Of a stretch of DNA of 64,000 bases, positions 23,282-33,773 are shown piece by piece. This stretch comes from Gnomoniopsis sp. IMI 355080 (Eukaryota; Ascomycota; Sordariomycetes; Diaporthales; Gnomoniaceae). Each line of letters begins with the position of its first letter. Positions within the stretch are counted from its first letter, which is position 1. The notes under the pieces are model-generated. The model made no database searches, had not been told where the DNA came from, and worked only from the letters and a program-made list of their open reading frames with translations. Location: NCBI GenBank assembly GCA_027946555.1, contig JAPEVC010000002.1, positions 248,001-312,000 on the forward strand. Reading direction: 5' to 3'. The position numbers and the translations under genes are program-made.

Positions 23282-24831
23282 ATGGCACCTTCCGCCTTTG
23301 CAGAGTCCGAGACGGATGACTTGCATCAGTACTCTTGCACGAAATCATCAGCTATCACGGTGTCTGTTTTGCATGGCCCCCGAGACCTGCGATTGGTGAG
23401 TTGACGGCGACGCCCTTTGCATGCCTGTCGTTACTCCAGATCTCATTGTTACACAAGATCTCTTACCTTCTCCCCGCGGCCTGTAAAGCTTGCACACACT
23501 CGCCTTGTATTCTGGTAACCAGGATTTCACAAAAAAAATGTACTTTTACTGACCCGCGAGATGGCCCCGATTTCAGGAACGTAGAACTATTGATCAGCCA
23601 GCTACCGGTGAACTTCAGATAGCCATTCACACCACGGGCATCTGCGGCTCAGACATTTCTTACTTCAAGAAGTTTGCCAATGGCGATCTCTGCGCTTGCC
23701 AGCCCTTGTCTCTTGGCCACGAGTCTTCTGGAGTTGTTGTTTCCATCGGCCCCCAAGTGAGCGGCTTTTCGCTCGGCGACCGCGTGGCCCTTGAGGTTGG
23801 TGTGCCGTGTGGCCAATGTGGCATTTGCCGCAAAGGGAGGTATAACCTCTGCAAGAAGATGCGCTTCCGGAGTAGCGCAAAGAGCTTCCCGCATTTCCAG
23901 GGGACGCTGCAAGAGAGGGTCAATCACCCTGCTGCGTGGTGTCATAAGTGAGTCAAATTTGTACCCTACAAAAACAGACCGGTGACTGATGACTCTCGTT
24001 CCTAGACTGCCTGATCACGTCTCCTTTGACTCGGCAGCTCTTCTTGAGCCTCTGTCAGTAGCCATCCACGCCGTCAACCGGGCAAAGCCTGAGCCGGGTG
24101 CCACAGCTCTCGTCATGGGCGCTGGCACCGTCGGCCTCCTCACTGCAGCCATGGCGCTGCAGTCCGGCTGCACAAGCGTCACCATTTGTGATCTCGATCA
24201 AGGTCGAGTGGACTATGCCGTCGAGCATGGCTTCGCAACATACGGCTACGTGGTGCCCCGGCCACTTCATACGTCCTCCAGCAGCTCGTCCGTCTCCGGT
24301 ACTTCAACGCCTGGCATGGACGGTACCATGACGCCCGCGAGCAGTATCTACTCGACGCTCGATAGTAAACTCGAAGGCGCCAGAAGTCTCGCCAAAGACA
24401 TTCTCGCCGTCTCATCAAAGAACCCATCCTCCACATTCACCATGGACGATGATGACGAAGACGATGGCGTCGACCTAACCTTCGAGTGCACCGGAAAGGA
24501 AGTATGCATGCACACCTGCCTTTACGCCACAAAGCCCGGCGGCAAGCTGATTATGGTGGGCATGGGTACGCCGATACAAACGCTGCCCATGTCAGTGGCA
24601 CATCTGCGGGAAGTGGATATTCTGGGTATCTTTCGCTATGCAAATACGTATGCCACCGGTGTCCGGCTGCTGTGCGCTTCTAAACAGGGTGGTAGGGGAC
24701 TACCAAATTTGGATAACGTGGTCACGCACCGATTCAAGGGCCTGCATAGAGCACGTGAGGCATTTGAGCTGGCGAGTCGGACGGCGGATGACGCGGGAAG
24801 GCTGGTATTGAAGGTCGTGATAGAGGCGTGA
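23282..24831 (+). CDS. Zinc-type medium-chain (sorbitol/xylitol-like) dehydrogenase with an insertion
   Basis: NAD(P)-dependent polyol dehydrogenase of the MDR family. Three exons (23282-23395, 23577-23947, 24006-24831) with GT-AG introns of 181 and 58 nt give 436 aa. The catalytic zinc ligands are visible (GICGSD, GHESSG), as is the four-Cys structural zinc loop (CGQCGICRKGRYNLC) and the Rossmann motif VMGAGTVGLL. The family is usually about 350-380 aa. The extra length is an insertion of roughly 70 residues at about 265-335, Ser/Thr/Pro-rich and ending in an acidic DDDDEDDG run, placed within the nucleotide-binding domain after the first ICDLDQGR strand. Substrate cannot be told from sequence; sorbitol, xylitol or L-arabinitol are all possible. 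Confidence 0.85.
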
Positions 24832-25302
24832 GTGGGATTACGATTGCCAACATCGTCTCTCAAGGCCTGTACTTTTCCCTGGGGTCCTTCTTTCATGCAG
24901 TCGGCGTTCAGCAAAAAGCGGAGATTGTTCAATTTTGTATAGCTGTAGATACCTCAAATGATTCATGACAACTGGCGAAGCACCCATCATTGCTCGTGAC
25001 TAGGTCAAATGTCGGAGGTTGCGGTTGTGCCTCACTTTTGCGATTGTTAACTCATCAAATCGAAGCAAGAGCCAATTGGCCTCAGTATGTCATTCAATTC
25101 GTCTATTGTCGGTCTATACGCCCATATGGTATATGACCTTCCCTTTTTGGGCCGAAAGATCGCGAAACTCCATGCCGTGCTTTTCCTAAGTGTGCAAACG
25201 CCATCCTCTAACGCCGTGGAATCCTAGCTGGTTCTCAAACGCCAGCCTTAAGTCCAAAGTCCTCCGAAAAAGGCCTGGACCGTGAAGAAGCGGATGATGA
25301 AT
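24832..25302. other. Convergent 3' region (dehydrogenase / CSN6)
   Basis: 471 bp between two convergent genes. No ORF or RNA gene is supported. Confidence 0.5.
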
Positions 25303-26545
25303 CTACATCATCAGGTCTCCTGCCCCGGATCGATCAAATGGAAGGGAACCATGTTGTTGAGAGCCACCGCCAGAGAAGCTTGCGTACTGCTTCTGAGTAG
25401 CCTTGCCGGACTCGATCGCTGAGAACTTCTTGCCTACATCCCGAGTAGCGTTGACGTGGCTCATCAGTTCGTTCAGCAAGTTGATGACCTGGATATCGTT
25501 CTCCTCACGCATGAGCTCCGTCTTGAATTCCTCAGCATCGGCTGGTTCGACAAGGCTGAGGCGGTGGACAAGAGCTTGGATAAGTCGCAAGAGTGACTGA
25601 GAAGGCTCAGTGTGACCCTCGCCGGCAACGGTGGCGTCGGCCTCAACCTCAGCCATATATGGAGGAGGAAGCTTCTGCAGGTACTTGACGATGAGATCGA
25701 TGCGGGACTTTAGCATCTTGATGGCGTTGGCCTTTGTCTGTATGGCGGCAATCATATCCTCGTCTTCCTGGGACAGAGGCACAGTGTTGGGGTCGACTTT
25801 CTCGGCGTCCTTAACTACCTTCTTGCCCTTACCCTTGCCCTTGACATCGGAATCTTTTTGCTTCTCTCGGACCTGAGCAGATGCAGCGTTGGTCGCACCA
25901 CTCGCTACGTCGCTCATACCGATCATCTCAGCCTCGCCTGTCTCTACAATGAAAGGAACCTGTCGGAAGCTGAGCTTGACCTGGCCATCGCTATCCTTCA
26001 TTTCTTTGTCTTCGCCGTCATCTTTAGCGGCCTTGGTCGGATCCTCGACCTCGTAGTTTGTCTCGTAAATAGTCACAGGCAGCTTCCCGCCAAGGGACTC
26101 CTCACCAACCTCATCAGCGTGGAAGCCGAGCAGAAGAGCAGATTCATTATGATGTTCGAGAATTTGGCTGTGGATGAACAAGACATTGTCTCGTGGGCCA
26201 CCACGGGGCAGCTGAGTGAACCAGCCGACTAAATCAAGATTACGATCCTTGTGTACTGCCCTCACTACAAATGTATGTTAGGAGGACCCAATATAAGAAT
26301 CAGGTTTGCTATGCTTGACACTTACTCTGCTCCAAGCGCTCATCGAACCAGGCCAAGTCCAAACTGACCTTACCACCTTCGGTCTGGGTCTTGACCTCGT
26401 AGGCAAACTCTATGCTGACCTCGCGGCCATTCTGTTGACCCAACAACGCGCCAATGACTGGGCCGTCCAGTTTGCGTAAAGTGTGTCGAACCACATAGTC
26501 GGAGACAGCAATCAGGGGCAGCGGGTGGAGAATGACGTGCTCCAT
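25303..26545 (-). CDS. CSN6: COP9 signalosome subunit 6 (CsnF)
   Basis: Scaffold MPN subunit of the COP9 signalosome, which removes Nedd8/Rub1 from cullins; in filamentous fungi the complex controls development. Exons 26545-26326 and 26264-25303 flank a 61-nt GT-AG intron and give 393 aa. The MPN fold starts at residue 4 (VILHPLPLIAVSDY) with GALLGQQNGREVSIE. The JAMM metal motif (HxHx7SxxD) is absent, as expected for CSN6 and Rpn8. GPVIGALLGQQNGRE and the VGWFTQLPRGGP segment favour CSN6 over Rpn8. A charged insertion with a VKGKGKGKKVVK run lies in the middle. The C-terminal helices end in a Gly/Ser-rich tail. The start has no strong upstream alternative. Confidence 0.85.
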
Positions 26546-26644
26546 TTCGTACTAATGATTCGTTCAGGCACGACGTAAAACGGTTGCGAGGCGTAGATTC
26601 GACCTCATGGACAGCAGAATCCTAGGCAGAGTCTCCTCGCCCCG

Positions 26645-27391
26645 TCAATAGGCGCTGTAGAGGGGAGACTGCTTGGTGTGCGGCTCACAAGGCTGTCGAC
26701 GGCGGATCGGAGGATCGGGAAGAGGAAATTCGGAGGGGAGGTCTGGGGGAGGACCCCAGTATGAGAGACGCGCCCGAGAATCGAGAGAGAAATCGGGCAA
26801 AGGGTCGCGGGGAATGTTGAGCTCGACGTTGGGCGGCGCCGATGCTCGCTTCGAATTAGGGTCAACCTTCGTATGGTGATTGTATTCAATCTGATCTTGG
26901 CACTGGTCCTGTTTGTTTGGCGCAATCGAAGCTTCGATAGCTGTGAGGGTCGAATCCGGGTCGTCTTCGCTCGGAGGCGAGAGCAAATCGGCTTCTCGAG
27001 CTGGCTCTCGTTCTTGGTCTTGGTCTTGATCTTGGCCTTGTGCTTGCTTGTATTTTTCCTGTTGATTGGTGGTACTTGGATGAAGAGTGGGTGAAGGTTG
27101 TTCGCTTGTCAGGTTGTAGGGAACAGTCTGATGAATGTTGTCGTGCTTGTCTGTCTGCTTGAAGAGAGGTAAGCAGTTACAGAGGAGGATGGCACTAATA
27201 GTCCTCAGCATCTCTTTGATGGGTCCGTGCTGGAGGGGCAAGCTTGGGGAGGTCACTGGTCCGTGCACTCCTCGCAAAGCTCGAGGAAAGGACCAAGCAC
27301 TGGAGGAAGGAACCCCAGCACTCTGGCCGTCTGGTAATAGCGGGGCTATCTGGTGTATGCATTCTAGCAAGGATACCCTGAGAACAAACAT
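26645..27391 (-). CDS. Hypothetical protein, Gln/Asp/Pro-rich
   Basis: A 248-codon open frame from an ATG at 27391; a second ATG at 27211 would give 188 aa. I do not recognise it. It has a QDQDQDQERE run, an acidic Ser/Asp patch (LLSPPSEDDPDS) and a Pro/Arg-rich end (YWGPPPDLPSEFPLPDPP). Composition is protein-like but low complexity, and there is no domain. It lies only 99 bp upstream of the CSN6 ATG on the same strand, so it would have to end inside the CSN6 promoter. It may be a real small gene or a chance ORF. Confidence 0.35.
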   Translation of the reverse strand: MFVLRVSLLECIHQIAPLLPDGQSAGVPSSSAWSFPRALRGVHGPVTSPSLPLQHGPIKEMLRTISAILLCNCLPLFKQTDKHDNIHQTVPYNLTSEQPSPTLHPSTTNQQEKYKQAQGQDQDQDQEREPAREADLLSPPSEDDPDSTLTAIEASIAPNKQDQCQDQIEYNHHTKVDPNSKRASAPPNVELNIPRDPLPDFSLDSRARLSYWGPPPDLPSEFPLPDPPIRRRQPCEPHTKQSPLYSAY

Positions 27392-28247
27392 AACAGGGAT
27401 CTGCGCTTGCACATATCCTCACCAGCACCACCGGCCTTTGGACTAACCTCACTTTTCAAAACGGCTACCATTCAAAGAGGTGTATATTGCAATATTCCAA
27501 ATTAGCTACTGAACTATATTTGTTCAATCTTGGATATGAATCCCACAGACCTCTATGCCCAAAATTGTCTTCCACTTCAAAGGGGCTACCAGCTCGATGC
27601 TTGCCATGTAGGGAATAAACCCTGCAACAAGTTGGAAGTGACCCGGCAGCCTTCTATTCAATAAATTTATACAAATATATATGGAAGGCTAGCTTGACTG
27701 GGCCAGCACAATCGCTGATGGTAAGTTAAGTGCGTTTGGATACTTCTCAGACTTTTCTTACATGTGTAACAGCTGCAGAATTGGTGTCAGAGTGAAGGAT
27801 GGGTAGTGCTCTTGCTGCAGTATAGAAGCACTTCAGACACGAGAAGACACAAAAACAAAAACAAATAGTATGCAGAAGCTTTCAATCAGCGCTGCGAAGC
27901 ACTATTGTGGAGCAGTCTTTAGTTTGCTTCGCTTTTCAGAAGCGTCGAGAAAGAACTCCGGACCAACATACATGCGCAGTGAGGATAATGAACTTCCCTT
28001 TGTTGACCATGGCAAAGGTTACAGTCATGAGCGATGGACCAATTTGACAAGAAAGCATAAGCTCCCTGATACCTAGAGAGTATGCTAGGCAACATCATAG
28101 GCAAAGCCTTGAACACTTGATGGCACTGTGTAGGGTCTACCATTGCCTCATACCTCATCTCCTTCTGCCTTCTCTCATACATTGAAGATGGGATTTTGTC
28201 AATACATCTGGGGAGTTATACTTAAGGGTGGCCAGTCCTGATGTGAG
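27392..28247. other. Intergenic upstream of the Gln/Pro-rich gene
   Basis: No supported gene; a 68-codon ORF from an ATG at 27870 has no features. The region around 27660-27690 is A/T-rich. Confidence 0.45.
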
Positions 28248-30524
28248 ATGACACGCATGTATGCTTACTATCAAGCAATGATGGCTTCTCATCCCACTGC
28301 TCAAACTGAACAGTTCAACATGTCCTCCCAACCCTCACTGGCTTGCCACCAGCCGGCCCCAATTCCTAACATGGAGGTACAGAGCACCATACCTGCGAAG
28401 AGAGGCCCGGAAGATGATGTCCAATTTGTTTCAGTCCACCCGGTGAAGAAGGCGCGTGGTAGCCGAGAATCCTCCCCTGCTCAGAATCAACAGGTATCCG
28501 AAAAGAACATTGCCCATCCACAAGCACAGAAGCAAGGAGCCCAGACAGATGACACCCGCCTGAACAATACAGATGCTGCGCTTGAGTCTCAGCCTGGGCC
28601 CTCCTCAACGTCTGATCAGCATGTGTCGTTCCCAGGCCTAGAGAACTACGTGTTTCCACCCCCACCAGATCTGAAGCCGAGCCGGACTTCGCACAGTTCT
28701 CTGGTTCTCTCACCGAGGCAGCTCCCACAGCCTACGTTGCCAAAGCAGAGCCAGACCACCATGCAAACAACTCAGGGCCTCCAAGGTTTCATGCAACCCC
28801 CACAATTTCAGGTTCCATGGGGCATGTCTGGTTTATATCCTCAAGCCGCGCCAGTGAATCCCGATGGGCCTTTGAGTCGGCCAACGCCACTGCCATCCCT
28901 CCAGCACCAATACGCTGGAGCAAATACAATAATGGATATCGATGATCAGCCACTGAGCATGTCAATGGCGCTGAGAAAGGGAGAGCCTCCGAAGTTGGGA
29001 CAATGCGGACAAGTCCCAGATGCTGTGCTTAGCTCCCCTTCCAAGCCAGATGAGCAGGACAGGACTGCTCGAGCCCCATCACATCAAGCTGATCATTGTC
29101 AGACGTCGACCTTGCCATACCCGTCGCCACGACAGGAGCCTCAGTCTCGGGCGCAGACCCCTTCTCACACCCAGACACGTCCTCCTACGCCGACTGCGAC
29201 CCAAAATCGGGCACCATCCCCCGCCAATATTGTAAGCAACAATACCAGTACAGTGACTGGAACTGAAGGACTGGCTTCTCAGCAGACACTACCTCCCAAA
29301 GGGCCATGCGTGGTTTGCGAGCAGATGCGTCAACAAATCCTCTTCAATCAGGCCAATGGGCTGCCCATCGCACACCTTGCCCAACTCTCACATGGCTGGC
29401 ACGGCCAGAGTCCAGTTGCTCAAGCGCTGACAGGACGTCCAAATACTGGCTTCAGTTTGGTGCCAAATCTGGTCCAAAACTTGCAGCAGAGACTCCAACC
29501 CATCCCTCTTGGACACCTTCCTTTGAGTTATGGGATGCAGTCAATTCCTGTTCAAGTACAGATGCAGTTGCAAAGACAGATTACAACTCCAAATGTAAAT
29601 GGAAATGAGCACTCGCAAGGCATCTCGCCCCAAAATCAGCAAAATCAACAGGCGCATGGCCAGCAGCCGCCAGGCCAGGTTACCTCTCAGCTTGCACCCG
29701 GTCAGCCTCCTCAGTACATGTACAGTCAGCTACCAAGTCTTCCACAGTCAGGCATGATGCAGAGGCCGATAATGATGCACCAACAGCCGCTCGCCCCGCC
29801 ACCACCTCCGTCCTCACCACAACCTTCACCGCAGCCAATCCCGACGAATCAAGGTCCAGCACTGCCTGAGCCAAAGAAGCACTCTCCAAACCTCATCGTC
29901 GACATCGCCGAGACCTGTGAGGAGCTGTTCCCATACGAGGAAGTCGCAAAGAGGCACGGCGTCACCCGTGTCAAGGTCGTCGAGACGTTTGGCGCCATCA
30001 TCCAACTCCCGCTGCTCCGTTGCACCACAGACAAAAAGCGCCACGGGAAGCTTGCCACAAGCAGACTTAGAGAGTATACCAAGGCGAAGAAGGATATGGA
30101 GGCGACGAGTGCCGCTTCTGCGGCCAAGACCACACCTGCAGTGTCGACCCCTCCGACTCCAGCCTCTCCGGTAGCCCAGAACCAGGAGGCGCAAGCCCAA
30201 GCAAATCAAGTAACTGGGACCCAGACTCAGAATCAGACGAGGCAAATGCAAGCAATGCAGACACAGGCAATGCAGGCCCAAGCAATCCAAGCCCAGGCAA
30301 TGCAATCCCAGGCATTGCAAGCTCAGGTAAACCAGATGTACGCAACCCAGGGCAACATCAATCATAGCCAGCCTCCTCCTCCTCCTCCTCAGCCAGGCCA
30401 AGTCAATCCCAGCCAGGACAGGAGTGCACTACCCGGTGTTTTCGAAATGACCAACACAATATCGCCGCTCGGTCTTCCCTCGAATCTCACAAACGGGCTT
30501 AGCGGACACTGGCAGCAACAATAA
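28248..30524 (+). CDS. Gln/Pro-rich protein with a conserved-looking C-terminal helical block
   Basis: A single 758-codon exon; the first ATG (28248) is used here, though in-frame ATGs follow at residues 4, 11 and 12. I cannot name it. Most of the protein is low-complexity Gln/Pro/Ser, including tandem QAMQAQAIQ units near residues 665-690. Two parts look ordered: CVVCEQMRQQILFNQANGLP (about residue 352), with a CxxC pair, and a block at about 544-610 (DIAETCEELFPYEEVAKRHG, then VTRVKVVETFGAIIQLPLL) that reads like a helix-turn-helix. A nuclear, transcription-linked role would suit the composition but is inference. Confidence 0.7.
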   Translation: MTRMYAYYQAMMASHPTAQTEQFNMSSQPSLACHQPAPIPNMEVQSTIPAKRGPEDDVQFVSVHPVKKARGSRESSPAQNQQVSEKNIAHPQAQKQGAQTDDTRLNNTDAALESQPGPSSTSDQHVSFPGLENYVFPPPPDLKPSRTSHSSLVLSPRQLPQPTLPKQSQTTMQTTQGLQGFMQPPQFQVPWGMSGLYPQAAPVNPDGPLSRPTPLPSLQHQYAGANTIMDIDDQPLSMSMALRKGEPPKLGQCGQVPDAVLSSPSKPDEQDRTARAPSHQADHCQTSTLPYPSPRQEPQSRAQTPSHTQTRPPTPTATQNRAPSPANIVSNNTSTVTGTEGLASQQTLPPKGPCVVCEQMRQQILFNQANGLPIAHLAQLSHGWHGQSPVAQALTGRPNTGFSLVPNLVQNLQQRLQPIPLGHLPLSYGMQSIPVQVQMQLQRQITTPNVNGNEHSQGISPQNQQNQQAHGQQPPGQVTSQLAPGQPPQYMYSQLPSLPQSGMMQRPIMMHQQPLAPPPPPSSPQPSPQPIPTNQGPALPEPKKHSPNLIVDIAETCEELFPYEEVAKRHGVTRVKVVETFGAIIQLPLLRCTTDKKRHGKLATSRLREYTKAKKDMEATSAASAAKTTPAVSTPPTPASPVAQNQEAQAQANQVTGTQTQNQTRQMQAMQTQAMQAQAIQAQAMQSQALQAQVNQMYATQGNINHSQPPPPPPQPGQVNPSQDRSALPGVFEMTNTISPLGLPSNLTNGLSGHWQQQ

Positions 30525-30549
30525 AAGACTTTTCAAGTGTCGCTTCCTT

Positions 30550-30966
30550 TCACTTGTTCAACAAGGAATCCCAGTCCACCGGCCTACCCAGGTTCTCTTG
30601 CACCCACTGCTCGTACATGCCCGGCCACCGGCATCCCACGGCCGGATCCAGCCCGGGCACCCTCGTCCTCTTCAGATCATCCATCTGATTCCTCAGCACG
30701 CCGCGCAATTGCCACTCCAGCTGCCTCACGTCCGAGATGGGCCACCCTTCCATCATCGCAATGCTGATTCGTGCGGACAAAGTCTCGCGCTCCGCCGTGT
30801 ACTTGAGCCGAATCTGCCTCTGGTTGAAGGACTGGTCGCACGGGGCGCACGTGCAGGGGAGGAAGGTGCGGTGGTCGGGCAGGACGCATTTTTTGGGACA
30901 CCTTGGGCCGGACCATTGAACCAGATAATGTGAACAGAGGAGTTTGGTGGCGGTGCCGGGGCACAT
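30550..30966 (-). CDS. Small Cys-rich, possible zinc-binding protein
   Basis: A 138-residue ORF from a true ATG at 30966. The first 45 residues hold Cys/His in the order C-x8-C-x-H-x9-C-x3-C-x4-H-x5-C-x-C-x2-C. The remainder is helical with several tryptophans, ending PVDWDSLLNK. I do not know the family. The coding frame is compact and ends 26 bp from the convergent Gln/Pro-rich gene, so the 3' UTRs must overlap. A zinc-ribbon-like fold is inferred from spacing only. Confidence 0.6.
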   Translation of the reverse strand: MCPGTATKLLCSHYLVQWSGPRCPKKCVLPDHRTFLPCTCAPCDQSFNQRQIRLKYTAERETLSARISIAMMEGWPISDVRQLEWQLRGVLRNQMDDLKRTRVPGLDPAVGCRWPGMYEQWVQENLGRPVDWDSLLNK

Positions 30967-32162
30967 TTTCCTTTTGTCGTGGTGATTTTGGGACTCTTTG
31001 GGCGTTTAGGGAGAGAGGGAGGAGGGGACGGAGGCTATCGTGTGTGACTGGCGGGTGTAGGAAGATTCCTCAAGCCTCTCAAAACCGGTCCAAGATGGCG
31101 TTTGTGGGAAGGCATAATCATTTGTTCCTGACGTTGGCGTTGATTCGGCGAGGGTCAATTTGATGCCTGAATTCACAAAAGTCTATGTTGAAGTGTGAAG
31201 TCCTGTGGATGCCGTTGCGCGCCGAGAAACCAAATCAACAAAGAAAAGTTCTTGTGTCTTGAAAGCTTTTGTTCGAGAATGATTGAAAAAAACGTGGTCG
31301 GTCTGTAATTGTCTCAGTCACTGTGTCCAGTACTGCTCTCAAATTCGTTGTCGCGTTACTGCTTTGCCTTTGCAGTGTCACAAAACGTGTCTTAGTAGAG
31401 ACGGCAGCAACAAAGCCATAGTGAGGCGGGAGGAGGAAAGGGGATTCCAACGACACCCACGAACGACAGTTGGTTCCCTTTGCTTCTCTTGACCGGTTCC
31501 GCGTCGTGCCTGTCCCGCCATTATCGTAGTAATAAGAGGATCAACCCGAGAGGGGTAGCTGCCGAGTTCAAGAGGCCCAACCATCGGACAAAAGAGAAAA
31601 AGAGGGCACTGAATCTCGTCCCGGGCTAACTGAATGTCTTTTCTCGTGCTCAATCGGGCATCATCCCTGATGGACGACTCGCTCGCTCTGTTCCGGCGCG
31701 ATGTTATCGACGGGTCGCTAACCTGTTCCAGAGAGAAAACTTGGTCCGGCCGGGAGCCATCGAAAGCGCGGAAATTAAAATTTTTTGTAAACCACCTACT
31801 CGGACCGGAGGGTCTGCGGTGCCGCGGCCCTAGTCGTTGGGATCCCCAGAAGAGATAGGGGAGACGGCCGCCGCTAGCTCGGATGTCGTTGGGCAACGTT
31901 GTCGTGTGCCTTAAAAAAAAAAGTCAGGATAATAACTCGTTTGCTATAGATCGCATGCCACGTGACATTCAGGAGCCTGAAATCAGCATCTCGGCCATGA
32001 AGAAGCTGGAGGTAGAAATTACACATGAAATTTGAACACATAGGGTCGCGATGGTCGCCTCAGACCTCGCCTGTATTTCACAGTATTCAATTGTTTTTGG
32101 GTTTTCTCAGTTCGCTGTGTAGTGTATTCTCATTGCTCATGAACCCTCCTCGTGAACGATCA
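30967..32162. other. Intergenic, 1.2 kb
   Basis: No gene is supported. A 172-codon minus-strand ORF (31378-31896) starts only at TTG and is Arg/Ser/Pro-rich without domains. There is a G/C-rich patch at about 31800-31880 and an A-run near 31912-31922. Confidence 0.45.
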
Positions 32163-33773
32163 TTATCTCAGCGGCTTCATGTTTGTACCCGACCAGAAAT
32201 TGTCATCCACATCCTTGTGCTGCGTCTCAAAAGTCGACTGGTAGGTGGGTGTCGGCGCTGGCAACTCGTATGTATTGGTTCTCCCCAGTCCGGATTCTCC
32301 ACCGTCCATCTCGAAACATTCAATGCCAGGCGACCTGGGCATTCCAGGGCTCTGCCCGGGACTTCTCAATGCTGCCGTCGATGCCCCTCGCGGGAACTCG
32401 ATGGTGAGCGATGGGCTCTTGCTCTTCCGGTTGCGGATTTTACGCCGTATGCTCCGCGGGACCAGCTTGTGGTAGAAATAATCACGAAAGGCTTTCGTGG
32501 TGCCAAAGACGATAAAGGCCAGGATGCAAGCGGATACGCCTGGAATGAAGCTCTTGATGTCTGCGATGGCGTTGCTGGCATGTAAATTGACTGTGTTGTG
32601 TGAGGCTGTTTCGTCGTTTCCGAGAGCGAAATTGATCTCTGATGATATGATTACAAGTTGGTATGCTCTGCAACAATACGGTCAGATTCAGCCTTGACAT
32701 GTGTGAGTTCGAGTTTGGGAGAAGGGCTTACGCTAATCCTGCAAAGGCGATGGTGAACCGCACGACCAGCCAGTTGTCGTAAATGCTTCTCAGGTGCAGA
32801 GGCGCCCCGGAGGCGCTGGTAAAGCTCGCCAGACTCACATTCTGTCCGACGGTTCCGTTAACACTAGAGCGATCCGCGTACCGAACGTGCCATGACACTT
32901 CAGCCCGCGTCGAAACATATCTAGCTAATATGGCTAGCAAAAGAACAATGCCAACAGCGAGGGAGAAACCCACTATCAAGAATCAGTTTTGGTGACCGCT
33001 GAAAGATGTGTCAGAGGTAGTAGGTACTTATACGTACTTATTATGTTGGCCACGAAGTAGAATCCGACCAGGGAGTGTTGAAGTGCATCGTTTCGCAATA
33101 ATATACATTGAATGATAGGCAGAAAGACAGCAGTCATCTTGGCTGTGTAGCTTCCATACCGGCTGACCGACCGAGTCGGCTGTAGTTGGTAAACCGAGTA
33201 TGCCAACTGCGTGCACCTTTTGGCGTGTGAGCTTTGATATGAAGGCTGTTGGAGCAGACATAGGGAACATACCACGCGACCACCAAAATAGCTTCAGCAT
33301 TATAACAATAAAATTCTGGAGGCAATTGTCAGTCCAAGTCCGGCGGACAGATGTCGCAGGAAACTCACGGATGTAAAATAGTACAAGGTCGACGCCCACG
33401 GACGGTCCAGCTATCGACAACTCGGGATTACCAAGATTGGCCCTGACATAATCGTATTGAGCCAATTTGATGCTCGTCCACCTCAAGTATGTGTGCAGCT
33501 GCTGAGCCATAGATGCCAAGGAGGCCAAAGACGTATAGAACGCCAGCATAGCCACATCTGGAAGCGTTGTGTGTCGCATTAGTTTTTGTGATTATTGATG
33601 GGCAAGCGAAGTGGAAAGGACAAGATGGTGGACTCACAACTCTTCCATTCCCGGTGAGCTATGGTTGCCCATAAGAGAGCAACACTCAAGGAAAAACAAA
33701 TGAAACTGTAGATGAAGACACCGACGGCAGCGCCAGTAGCTTCAGGTGGGAGCTCTTGCACTATCCCGGACAT
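32163..33773 (-). CDS. Uncharacterised seven-helix membrane protein
   Basis: Six exons on the minus strand: 33773-33638, 33557-33369, 33315-33273, 33216-33038, 32972-32732 and 32667-32163. All five introns are GT-AG (80, 53, 56, 65 and 64 nt) and the phases close to 430 aa. About seven hydrophobic segments are visible: GVFIYSFICFSLSVALLW, the YVAMLAFYTSLASLASM stretch, GVDLVLFYIQFYCYN, MTAVFLPIIQCILL, GFSLAVGIVLLLAIL, LVVRFTIAFAGLAAYQLVI and FIPGVSACILAFIVFG. A 90-residue basic, Ser/Pro-rich cytosolic-type tail follows. Related multi-pass proteins are common in filamentous ascomycetes without assigned function. The 7-helix pattern with a long tail could be receptor-like; no ligand or G-protein motif is recognised. 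Confidence 0.8.

Noticed and set aside
31378..31896. 172-codon minus-strand ORF in the intergenic region
   Set aside because: Starts only at TTG, is Arg/Ser/Pro-rich and has no domain or splice partner.
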